Shown here one piece after another: positions 21,008 to 30,566 of a stretch of 64,000 nt of DNA. The number at the start of each line of letters is the position of its first letter. Position 1 is the stretch's first letter. The DNA lies in NCBI RefSeq assembly GCF_003144115.1, contig NW_020312001.1, positions 772,722-836,721 on the forward strand. The letters are read 5' to 3'. Below the pieces are notes generated by a model. That model made no database searches. It saw nothing but the letters and a program-made list of their open reading frames with translations, and was not told the origin of the DNA. Made by a program: the position numbers and the translations under genes. This DNA comes from Tilletiopsis washingtonensis (taxonomy: Eukaryota > Basidiomycota > Exobasidiomycetes > Entylomatales).

Positions 21008-24000
21008 GGCGCGACCGCTCAACAGTGGAGGGCGGTCTGTGCGATGTCTATGCTCAGACTGGAGGATGACTAGGGGTCAGCATGCCGCACGACGTGAAAC
21101 ACGATGATCAGCCGGGACGACGAGGAAGCACAGGCCTCCAGGTACGCTTGCCGGCGCACGTGGCCGCCCGCCATGCCCCGGACAGAGGCCCGAGCGTGCA
21201 TGCAGGCCCTAGCGGCGACATGGCGGCGGCTGATCTGGCGCAGCATCGTCTGCTGAGCGACGCTGGGCGCTGCACATAGCGCGTAGGCGCATGGTGGCCA
21301 GCAAGGTGCCCCAGGTCGATCGTGCCGTCATGCAGCTGCGACCAAGAACAGCCGGCGCCGGACAGCATGCCATGCGCGAGCTGTACACTGCTCGGCGGCA
21401 AGGCGCCGGAAGCAACGTGACGGGAGCGGCCATGCCCGGCCTCGTGAAGAAAGCAGCACCTCGTGTCCTCCACGGCTCGCAGCCATCGCGAGTCGCGCCT
21501 TCGCGTCCTGTCCACCACGGCGCGCGCCCATTGAACACTCACTCCTCGAGCTCTGCGCGCTCACGCCAGACGCCGCTGCGGCAAGCCGCACTGCCCGGTG
21601 CGTAGGCAGCAGTGGCGGCGAGTGAGCGGTGCGCAGGGTGGTGGCGTGCGGAGCGAGGCTGGCGCGCGTGGAGCGCCGCGAAGACTGGACGAGCGGGCGT
21701 GCGACCGGCGCGCGGCGGCGTGGCGCGCCGCGTGGCGGCAGATCGGGGTGCGGGGTAGGGCGAGGCGAGGATCGCGGCGTGCAGCTCCGAGCGAAGCACG
21801 GCGCAGCGCAGAGGGTGCGGCGAGGGTGGGCGAGAGGATGCGGAAGGTGTGATGGCGAGAGGGAGGGCTGCGTGCGGCGCGCTGGCGAGGAGGAGGCAGG
21901 CGAGGCGAGGCGAAGGGCGGCCGGACGGGCGGCGGCGCGAAGCGTGCCCCGACGTCACCTGCCACTCCTGGCAGGCGGCCGCCCGCGCGGCGCTGTGATT
22001 GCCCTCCCGCAGCGCCGCGAGCGCTGCCGGCCGCGTGCATGCGAGCATGCACTGAGCACATGAGCTTCTCCCCGGCACCGGCTGCGAACGGCGCCGTCGC
22101 TTCAGACGCTTCCCGCGGCGGGCGAGGCGGAGCGAACGCAGCACGAGCGAGCTCAAGGCGCGGCGTGCTCGGTGCGCCTCCTCTCGCCTCGCTCTCTCTC
22201 TCGCGCGCCTCGCTCGCTCTCAACTCGCCGCCGCCGCCCGCCTCCATTCACCCCCTCTCGTCAGCGCGTGCCAAACGACAGCAATCCGAGGAAGGTCCCT
22301 GCAGCCGTGCGGCCGGCGCTTGCTGCGTGCGCAAGGCGGGCCTTGTTCGCCTGCAGCCCGCGTCCGCCTCGGAGCAGCGCGGCTGCACTCAGCGGTGCTG
22401 CGTCTGCGCTGCTCGCCGGCCGCGACATGTCTGCAACGCGCACTCTCACGCGCGCCACTTTGCGCGCGCCGCCGCCCTGCGCCCAGCGCGGCGGAGCGGC
22501 GGAGCGGCGGCAGGCGGCGAGAGGCGCCGAGGGTGCAGCGGCGGAGCGCGGCGGGCCGCTCTTCGGCACGGCACGGGAGCAGCAGGCGCGCCGGTGTCAT
22601 TCACGCCCGCCGGCGCCGCACACTGCTCCCGTGAGTGTGCATGACAATCACGCTTGGCAGTGCTGCAGCTGAACGAGCGTGGGAGCCGAACACAACGCGC
22701 CGCCGCGCGGCCGCCGGCACTCGGGAGCCGCGCGCACCGACCGCGACGCACGTTCATCCTCGTCCATCTCTCTCGCGAGATGAGATCGTCAATTGCATGC
22801 TCTGTCCATCGCATATCGCGCCCCGAGCAAGGGCGCACAAAGGGCGCATGCAGGGGCACAGTCAAGCGAGCACCAGCCGGCATCGCCCCTGCATTTGGCG
22901 CACGTGCGAGTGCAGCCTCTCTGGCTTGGCCCTCGAGCCACGCGCATCGCGCACAGGGGGGGCATGATTGCAAGCCGAGCGTTCGCGCTGCTCCATGACG
23001 CCGAGCTGCCGGCCCTCGGGCTGTTTGCGTGCTGGTCCATCATCTCGACGGCTCGTCGCCGCTGATGCCTCTGAATGCTGAGCACTGAAAGAGCTCTCCG
23101 GACGCCTCCGAGCGAGCCCTGGGCCCTTGGACGCTGGACGCGGCCGGAACGAGCGAATCAGCCGCAACAGCAGCTTCGGGCCCGCAGCGTGCGGCGTGCA
23201 TCCGCTCAGCGGCTCCTCGCTGGTGCAGCTGCGTCGGAGGCTAGTCGTGGGAACGCACGGCCGAGGCCCTTCTCGCGGTGCGGCTCGCGCAGCGGCACGC
23301 CTCGCTCCATCGCTTGCACGCGCGAAGCGAGAGAGCATCACGCATCATGCATCGCTCATGCCGCGACCGCTCAGAGGCCAGGCGCAGACGGAGAGATCAG
23401 CTGGGCTGCATGTCCATGTGCAGATCTGTTGACGGCGCACGCCACGCTGCATGGCGCTGCCGCGAGCCGTTGGCATGTGCGTACGCGCGCCATGCACGCT
23501 GCTGTCAAGGTGCAGCGACACGCGCGAGCCAGGAACGGCAAGAGATGAGAGAAGAGACGAGCGACGGCTTGCAGCATCCATCTCGGACAAGGCCTCGGCG
23601 CCCTCCGGACCGGCGTCGCAGGCCGGCCGGAGCGTCGGCGCCATCTCCGTCTGCGCCGCAGGCTTCCAGGCTCGAGGCATGACTCAGGTCAGAGCAGAGA
23701 CCTGAGACTGCGCCACGCCAGCCATCGATTATCTCATCGGGTGCTTGCTTGCACGCGCATTCCTCATGCGCGGATCGGGCAGCCGCTGTACCGCTGAGTG
23801 CCGTCGGCGAGATAGCAGCGCTCGCTCGTGAGAGCACACAGGAGGCGGCATGCTCTCGAAGCGATGTGCCAGGCGAGCTGCGAGCCGAGCCGAATTGCGA
23901 CTTCCGTGTCATCAAGGGGCTGTGAGTGATGCGCATGATGCAGCGGTCGAGCTCGCTGGGAGTCATGCGTGACTCGCGCATCGGATATGCTCGGGTGTGG

Positions 24001-24066
24001 AGGTTCGTTCCTGGAGTCGATCTGATGCCAACAAGGCCGTAGCCTGCAAGCGCTTTGATGTCCACC
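21008..24066. other. 3-kb stretch without recognisable genes
   Basis: This is the longest gap in the window. Open frames on both strands are short to medium, Arg/Ala/Ser-rich, mutually overlapping and without family motifs. About 22180-22260 is pyrimidine-rich on the plus strand (CT repeats, then CCG repeats), and about 22480-22560 is rich in GGCGGAGC-type units. No tRNA box, rRNA or mobile element was recognised. It may hold a long leader for the membrane protein gene, a non-coding RNA, or a diverged gene I cannot see. Confidence 0.4.
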
Positions 24067-25092
24067 TCATGGATCTCGACGCTCAGCGACAAGCTGGCTC
24101 AAGCCTTGCGCCACGCGCAGCACATCCTCCTCGATGCGCTTCTTCTCCGCCTCATCCTCCACGCGCTTCCAAAAGGCCGCCGAGAAGAAGCGGTCGGGGT
24201 GGAAGCGGCGCAGCGCCGTGCGTAGCCGCTCCGCCGGCTCTGGGTGCGGCGCCGGCAGCGGCGAGACGAGAAAGGTGCGCAGCGCCGCGATGGAGAGATC
24301 GGGCGGTCCAAGGCCCGTCGGCGGCACCGGCCAGGCGATGTCGGCGTGTCGAAGGGCACCCGACTTGCTCGCGTCGAGCAATGCCGTCCAGCGCGCAGAG
24401 TACGCCTCATGCGCCGAGGCCAGCGCGAGCTCCTGCGCCGACGGCCCAGTGGAGCGCGGCGCAGGCGCTGGCCCACGCACAGGCCGCGATGGCTTTGCAG
24501 AACCGCCGGCCGAGGTGTGTGCCGAGGACGACGTGCCGGCAGCACTGCCAGTGTTCGGAGCAGGGCCAGCCTTGCGGCGATGCATGCCGCCTAAAGAAGC
24601 ATGAGCAAAGCGCCCATCACAATTGCCCACTCTCTACTCACGGCGCATGTGCTCGGCGTAGTCCTCCTCCTCCATGGCGCGCATGCCGCCCCAGCGGTGC
24701 GGCACATACTCCTCGCCGGCGCCGAGCCCGCAGCCCCACTCGTCCTCCTCGAGCAGGTCGCCGAGCTTGGCGGCCCACTCGCGCTCCTCGTGCCGCGCGC
24801 GCTCGGCGCGCTCGGCGGCGAAGAGGTTGGCGCCGAAGCCGCGCGCATCGGGCAGGCGGCTCGGCTGCTCAGCCGCCGCGGCTGCGTCTCTGCGCCGCCG
24901 CGCCCGGCGCTCCTCCTTCTCGGCGGCGTGGCGTGCCTCGCGGGCCTCGCGGCGCGCCCGCCGGCGGGCGCGACGTTGCCGGCGCTCCTCGGAAGTGGAG
25001 GCGTCGTCGCTGTCGTGCGCAGCGGCCGAGCGCGACGGCGAGCGCGAGCGGTGCCGGCGCGGCGAGGCGCTGCGGCGGGCCGGCTCGGGCAT
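24067..25092 (-). CDS. NFKBIL1 (I-kappa-B-like)-type J-related protein
   Basis: Two exons, 25092-24642 and 24590-24067 (intron 24591-24641, 51 nt, TAG acceptor), 324 residues. The N-terminal third is Arg/Ser/Glu-rich with a long charged coiled-coil stretch. The second exon carries the diagnostic C-terminal region of NFKBIL1-like proteins: LRHADIAWPVPP, then a helix ending LRRFHPDRF, and a final R-I-x-x-D-V-L-R-V-A-Q helix. The HPD tripeptide recalls J domains. Human NFKBIL1 also has ankyrin repeats, which I do not see here. The metazoan protein is linked to nuclear RNA processing; the role in fungi is unclear. An in-frame ATG at 25275 would extend the protein by 61 residues into the divergent promoter, which I consider less likely. 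Confidence 0.72.
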
Positions 25093-25402
25093 GCGCGGCG
25101 CCGCTCGGTGCCGAAGCGCAGGGGTGGTGCTGGTTCTGCTGAGGATTGAGGGTGATGGAAGAGAGGAAGGACGCGTGAGGCCATGTGCGGCGGCGGGGTC
25201 CACGGCGCGGCGCAGCGCTGCGCCGAGCCCCAAACGCGCGCGAAGCCGCCGCCGCGCCGCGCTCAAGCTTCCCATCCACCTCCATCTTGCCCGCCTGCTC
25301 TCGCATCACTCTCGCAGCCACGCACCTCACGAGCGTCGCCCTCGCACGCTCGCACAGCCACCGCCGCCGCACAGCTCGCGCCGCCCGCGCACCGCGCCCG
25401 CC
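25093..25402. promoter_or_regulatory. Bidirectional promoter, NFKBIL1-like / ARL5
   Basis: A 310-bp gap between divergent starts. The right half is C-rich on the plus strand with repeated CTCGC/CGCAC blocks, typical of 5' leaders here. No distinct motif could be assigned. Confidence 0.45.
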
Positions 25403-26599
25403 ATGGGCGTCGCCGCCAGCACGCTGTGGGCGTCGCTCTTCGGCTCGCGCCAGCTGAAGCTCTGCATCCTCGGCCTCGACAATGCGGGAAAAACGACGCT
25501 GTGCTACCAGATGAGCATGGGCCAGGCCGTTGCCACGGCGCCCACGGTGGGCTCGAATACGGAGCTCTTCACGTACCGCAACGTGAGTGTGGCTGCTGAA
25601 CATCGGCAGCAGCGCACCAGTGCGAGAGGAGCAGCAGAGCAGCGGCAGGAGAGCACACGCAGAGCACTGCCGGCGGAGCAGGCAAAGCGAAGTGCCAGAG
25701 GTCTTCGCAGAGGAGAAGAGCGGCAGTAGCCGAAGGGGCAGAGCAGTAGAGCAGCGAAGAAGGAGTGGCAGGGAGCAGGAGGGTGGAAGAAGCGACTATA
25801 GATAGCCCATGCCAGAATGGCTACGAGCGGACACGCATGATTGTTGGGGATGCTGCATGTCAGCCGCTCTGCGGAGCGTCGACGCTGACAGTCGACTCAT
25901 ACACAGCTGCAACTCCTTCTCTATGACGTCGGCGGGCAAGCAGCGCTGCGCGCCGGCTGGGCGGCGTACCTGCAGGGCGCCGACGGCATCATCTTCGTGC
26001 TCGATTCGACGGACCGCGAGCGGCTAGGCACGGCGCGCGAGGAGCTGTGGCGTGTTGTGGGCGAGGTGCGTCGCTGTGTGGAGCGGTAGGAGGGAGAGCA
26101 GGCGCTGCGCACGACCTGCGCCGGTGGAGGTGCGCCTCGCCAAGATGCTGGCCGGCAGCATCTCAGCATCTCGGAAGAGCATGCGCACCGGGTCCTCTTG
26201 CAGCGCAGGATGCCGCTTGGCGCGCTGCGTCGCATGTGCTACCTCCGAGCACCTTTCTCCTGGCATCAGACGTGAGGAATTAAGCTGACGTGCGCACGAC
26301 CCACAGCAAGCACAGCGCGCCGTGCCGCTGCTGCTCTTCGCCAACAAGCAGGACGTGCGCGCCTGCATGGGCGCCGCCGAGATCAGTGCCGCGATGCGCC
26401 TCACCGAGCTGCGGCATGCCGACTGGCACATCCAGGCCTGCTCGGCGCTGACGGGCGACGGGTGAGTGCTGCATGAGGGAGCGTGCGGAGCGTGGGACAG
26501 CTGCTCCACACCCTCGCTTGGCTTCTCCGCTGACACTCAGCCCGCAGAGTGACACAAGGGCTGGACTGGCTGGCCGCACGATTGGGCGCCAAGGCATAG
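25403..26599 (+). CDS. ARL5: ARL5-type ADP-ribosylation factor-like GTPase
   Basis: Four exons: 25403-25582, 25907-26065, 26307-26461, 26548-26599; 181 residues, the usual length of the family. G1 is LGLDNAGKTT, G3 is YDVGGQ, G4 is NKQD and G5 is SALTG. The stretches DSTDRERLGTAREELW and HADWHIQACSALTGDG are characteristic of Arl5, a Golgi GTPase that recruits the GARP tethering complex in animals. The protein begins MGVAAS, a good N-myristoylation site, which Arl5 proteins use for membrane binding. Introns 1 and 2 are 324 and 241 nt, unusually long for this locus. The gene converges with MRPS16, with 72 bp between stops. Confidence 0.9.
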
Positions 26600-26671
26600 C
26601 AGCGGGAGCGGAGCGAGATCAAATGCATAGTCACAGTAGCAGATTGCTCGTCGTGTTGCTCGCTCTTCCCA

Positions 26672-27485
26672 TCATGCCGCCTGGCTGTGCGTCTCCTCGC
26701 CGCGGCCCACCCGCCGAGCCTCTGTTCGTGGACTGGAGCTCCGTGCTGCACCCTCGCCTGCTCCGCGCGCCGCAGCAGCGGAGCCGGGCAGCGGCGTGGC
26801 AGCCGCAGACGGGGCTACGCCGGCGGCTCGCAACACGCCGACCGTCTGGCTGCCGACGCCGGCAGCGTCAGCACCCTCGGGCGCTCCGGGCGCTGGCCCT
26901 TGCATGCCTTTGAAGTACTTGCCCGGCGGGATCAGGCCGGCCTGTAGGTGCACGAGTCAGCCATGTGTGTGTCAGACGGCCGTGAGAATGCTTGGTGGCA
27001 GCAGCGACGTCTGCGACTGCACTGGCGAGGCCGGGCACCTGACCGTCGAGCGCTGACAGAGCACTCAGAGGCAGCACGGTGCCTTGCTCCTCAGCCTGCC
27101 GCACCCTGACAGCCGCATAGCACGAGCCACTCACGCGGTCGAGAAGCCGCGCGACGGGCTTGCTGGGCTGTGCGCCGACGCCGAGCCAGTAGCGGATGCG
27201 CTCGCTGTTCCACTCGATGCGCTTCTCCTTGACGAGCTGCTCGGGGCGCGGCAGGCCGCTGGTGAAGACGCCGTCGGCGCCGCGCGCGTGCGATGAGGAC
27301 GATGAAGCAGCGCTCGAGCTCGAGGCCGAGGCGCCGAGGGCAGAGCGCAGGCGCGGCACGGGGTCGTACTCGCCGAGCTTCTCGATGGGGCGTGCGTCGC
27401 GCGGCGCCGAGTCGCGAATGGCGACGAGGTGGTAGAAGGGCGCATTGCGCGCGCCGTGGCGGGCGAGGCGCAGACGCACGGGCAT
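26672..27485 (-). CDS. MRPS16: Mitochondrial small ribosomal subunit protein bS16m
   Basis: Two exons, 27485-27135 and 26941-26672, with a 193-nt intron at 26942-27134; 206 residues. The start MPVRLRLARHGARNAPFYHL is the bS16 N-terminal strand and RNA-binding loop. It is followed by RPIEKLGEYDPVP, then, after a Ser-rich insertion of ~30 residues, by WNSERIRYWLGVGAQPS and, across the splice, LLDRAGLIP. These are conserved bS16 elements. The C-terminal ~75 residues are an Ala/Gly-rich extension absent in bacteria. The protein should act in the small subunit of the mitochondrial ribosome. The start codon is divergent from TRF4. Confidence 0.9.
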
Positions 27486-27755
27486 GGTGCGGGCGAGGTG
27501 AGTGGTGGAGGAGACGAGGAGCTGGAGGAGAGGCGAGCTGCGCGCGGATGCGAAGGTCGCGGTCGGACGAGCGCCTCGCGCCGATTATGTAATCGCCAGC
27601 CAGGAATTTTGGTAGTCGGATTACAGCAGAGCGTGGGAGCGTGCAGGTCTAATGCTCTCACTCCACCAGACCGCGAGCTCGAGGCGCCTTCCTCTGCTCC
27701 ACGTTCTCGCCACACCCTCCACCAGCTCTCGTCTTCTCTCCGCAGCGCCTGCGCC
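27486..27755. promoter_or_regulatory. Bidirectional promoter, MRPS16 / TRF4, with AT-rich palindrome
   Basis: A 270-bp gap between divergent starts. It contains a palindromic GATTATGTAATC at 27583-27594 and another GATTA at 27619-27623, an AT-rich island in very GC-rich DNA. The spacing suggests a bound factor, perhaps bZIP (TTATGTAA core) or homeodomain (TAATC). The factor assignment is inference. Confidence 0.5.
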
Positions 27756-30457
27756 ATGGCCAGCGCCGTCGCGGGCCCCAGCGGCTCCAGCACGCCGGCC
27801 GCCGCGCGTGCCTTCGCCTCGACCGACAACTTCATCTCCTTTGACTTTGGCGACGACGGCGACGGCGCCGACGGCAGCGGCGCAGCCTCGCCCGCCGCTG
27901 CCGCTGCCGCCGACGACGCCGACGCCTATGCGCCGCGTGCGCAGCCGCAGGTGGCCGGCCGCAAGCGCAAGGCCGACGAGCGCGACGGCCGCTCCAAGAA
28001 GGAGCGCACCCGTGCCGCCGCCCGCGGTACGCCCTGGGCGGTGGACGTCGAGTGGGAGGAGTGCCGTAATGCAGCCGAGATGTGCGTATCTGCTGAGTGC
28101 AGCGGCTGTGCAGCATTGCCGGGTGCTGCTGCAGTGCTGCAGCAGCATACACCTCTCGTCTGACGCGTCACGTACAGGCTGCACCGCGAGCTCATCGCGT
28201 TCGAGCAGTGGCTCTCGCCGACGCGCGAGGAGCACGAGTCGCGCAAGCTCGTCATCGAGCTCATCCGTCGCGCCGTCGTCGGCCGCTGGCCCGACGCCAC
28301 GGTGCACTCGTTTGGCAGCCAGGACACGCAGCTGTACATGCCGCAGGGGTGAGTCTAGAGCTCAAGAGTGGCAGTGCAGCGACGCGAGGTGCTGCTGCTG
28401 GCGCTTCATGCCACGCCTTGCTGGCGCTCACACTCTGTGCAGCGACATCGATCTTGTCGTCGTGTGCCCGTCGATGGACATGTCGCGCCGCGAGACGGTG
28501 CTACGCACGCTGGCGGCACTGCTGCGCCGCCATAACCTGGCGTCCGACGTGACCGTGATCGCAAAGGCCAAGGTGCCGATCATCAAGTTCGAGTGCGTGT
28601 ACGGCCGCTACCGCATCGACGTCAGCATCAACCAGACCAACGGTCTTGATGCGGCGGCGTGGGTCAGCGACTGGCTGCGCCGCATGCCCGCCATCCGCCC
28701 TCTCATTCTGGCTGTCAAGCTGCTGCTGAGCCAGCGCGGCATGAGCGAGGTCTTCTCCGGTGGCCTTGGCAGCTACAGCGTCATCTGCTGCGTCATCAGT
28801 TTCGTGCAGGTGAGAGCGAGTCATTCCGCACGCAAGTGCGGCGGCGTCTGACGTGTCTCGCTGCAGATGCATCCGAAGCTGCAGCGCGGAGAGCTCGACC
28901 CCGCGTGCAACCTCGGCGTGCTGCTGATCGAGTTCCTCGAGCTCTACGGCAAGCACTTTGGCTACGACCGCGTCGGTATCTCGGTGCGCGGCCGCGGTGC
29001 GTACTTTGACAAGGCGGCGCGCGGCTTTGCGGACCCGCGCAAGCCATTTGCGCTGTGCATCGAGGACCCGATGGACACGAGTGAGTGCGACAGAGGCAAG
29101 AGTGGAGGCAGCAGCGCTGACTCGGCTCTCTAGGCAACGACATCTCGCGCGGCTCATTCGCCATCATCTCTGTGCGCCAGGCGCTCGGCGGCGCCTTCGA
29201 CATCCTCACGGCGACGCTCTGCCAGCGTGCAAACGAGCGTGCGCGCGGCAGCCGTGCTGCGGCTGCACTGGACGCCGACGAGGAGGCGCGCCAGGCATTG
29301 AGAGACGGCACGAGTGGCTCGGCTGAGAAGGACCCGAACAGCCTGCTCGGCGCCATCTTCGGCATCTCTCGAGACACTATCAAGGCGCGCAGAGACGTGA
29401 GCATCACGACATGAGGCGGCTTACACGCTTTGCTGACGCCCATGCTCGACAGATTGAGGAGCTCTACTACGGCGGCATGCTGCAGCACAAGCTCGGCCGT
29501 CCTCCGCCGGCTGCGTCGCCCGAGCCGGCGCCTGCGCATCCCTCGGCACAGCAGGCATCCAGCTCTCGTCAGGCTGAGCGCACGCACGACCACCGCGCCG
29601 GCGGCGAGTCATCGCGCTCGCGCGAGCAGCCTCGTGCGCCTGCCGCCACACTCGCAGCGCCGCCTCGTGCACCTGGCGCTACGACGGCAGGACAGTCTGC
29701 GGCTTGTGGAGGCGCGCCGTCTCAGGCTTCGCGAGCGCAAGCGCCTCCTACCGCTGCTGTCCCCGCCAAGCTCGCCGCGTCCGCAGCTTCATCCGCCGCA
29801 CCGGCTGCCGCACCCGTGCCTGCGATCATCTACAAGCCCGGCACACGACTTCCGCTGCCTCGCAGCTCGTCCGGCTCTGCCGCAGCTGCAGCCGCCGCTT
29901 CTGCCAAGCCTTCGGCGTCGCGCAGCGAGGCGGTCGTGGTGAAGGATGACGCGCCAGAGCGATCGCAGAGCCGGCCGAAGGCGGAGCGTGCATCTGCTGC
30001 GGCAGCCGTTGCAGCTGCAAACGGCAGTCAGGGTCGTCCGTTCGCTGTCGACGACAGCGACGACGAAGAAGCCGGCCTGCGCCGCGACGCAGCGAAGGCG
30101 TACTGGAACGAGGACATCCAGGACGACGAGCTCGACTCGCGCTACTCGTCGCCCAGCGGTGGCGGCCGTCGCACCGCCAAGCGCCAGAAGACGACGCACT
30201 CGGCTCTCGCGCAGCAGCAGCAGCCGCAGCGCCGCAGCGAGACGTTCTACCTCGAGGAGAGCGACAGCGACAGCGGCGCCAGCGTGCAGGCGGGCGCTCG
30301 CAAGCCGGCCGCACAGGCTGCGCAAGCCGCTGCTGCTGCCCGCGGCGAGGCGGCACCGAAGACAGTAAAGGCGGGCAAGGCTGTCGTCGCCGACTTCTGG
30401 GCCAGCAAGAGCGGGCACGTCGGTCCGGCCGATGACGGCGAGAGCGACAGCGCGTAG
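27756..30457 (+). CDS. TRF4: TRF4/Cid14-type non-canonical poly(A) polymerase
   Basis: Six exons: 27756-28081, 28178-28348, 28443-28809, 28867-29080, 29134-29396, 29453-30457; 781 residues, phases consistent. The nucleotidyltransferase domain has FGSQDTQLYMPQG joined to DIDLVVV (catalytic Asp pair, ~167 and ~169) and a third Asp in YRIDVSIN (~225). The PAP-associated domain follows with LGSYS, NLGVLLIEFLELYGKHFGYD and RGSFAIISVRQALGGAFDIL. Trf4/Cid14 is the polymerase of the TRAMP complex, which adds short A tails to defective nuclear RNAs for exosome decay; in fission yeast Cid14 also supports heterochromatic silencing. The last exon is a ~330-residue low-complexity tail. Start context is GCGCCATGG. 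Confidence 0.93.
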
Positions 30458-30566
30458 CGTTGTGGGCAGGAGATCAGCATCACGGCACCGAGCATAATAG
30501 CCACCTTATCACTGTGCTCGCGCTCGAGTGCTCTGAGGTGACTGTGTGTGACATTGCGGCGGTCTA

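Noticed and set aside
25093-25275. N-terminal extension of the NFKBIL1-like protein from ATG 25275
   Set aside because: The added 61 residues look like translated leader and would consume over half of a 310-bp bidirectional promoter; not excluded.
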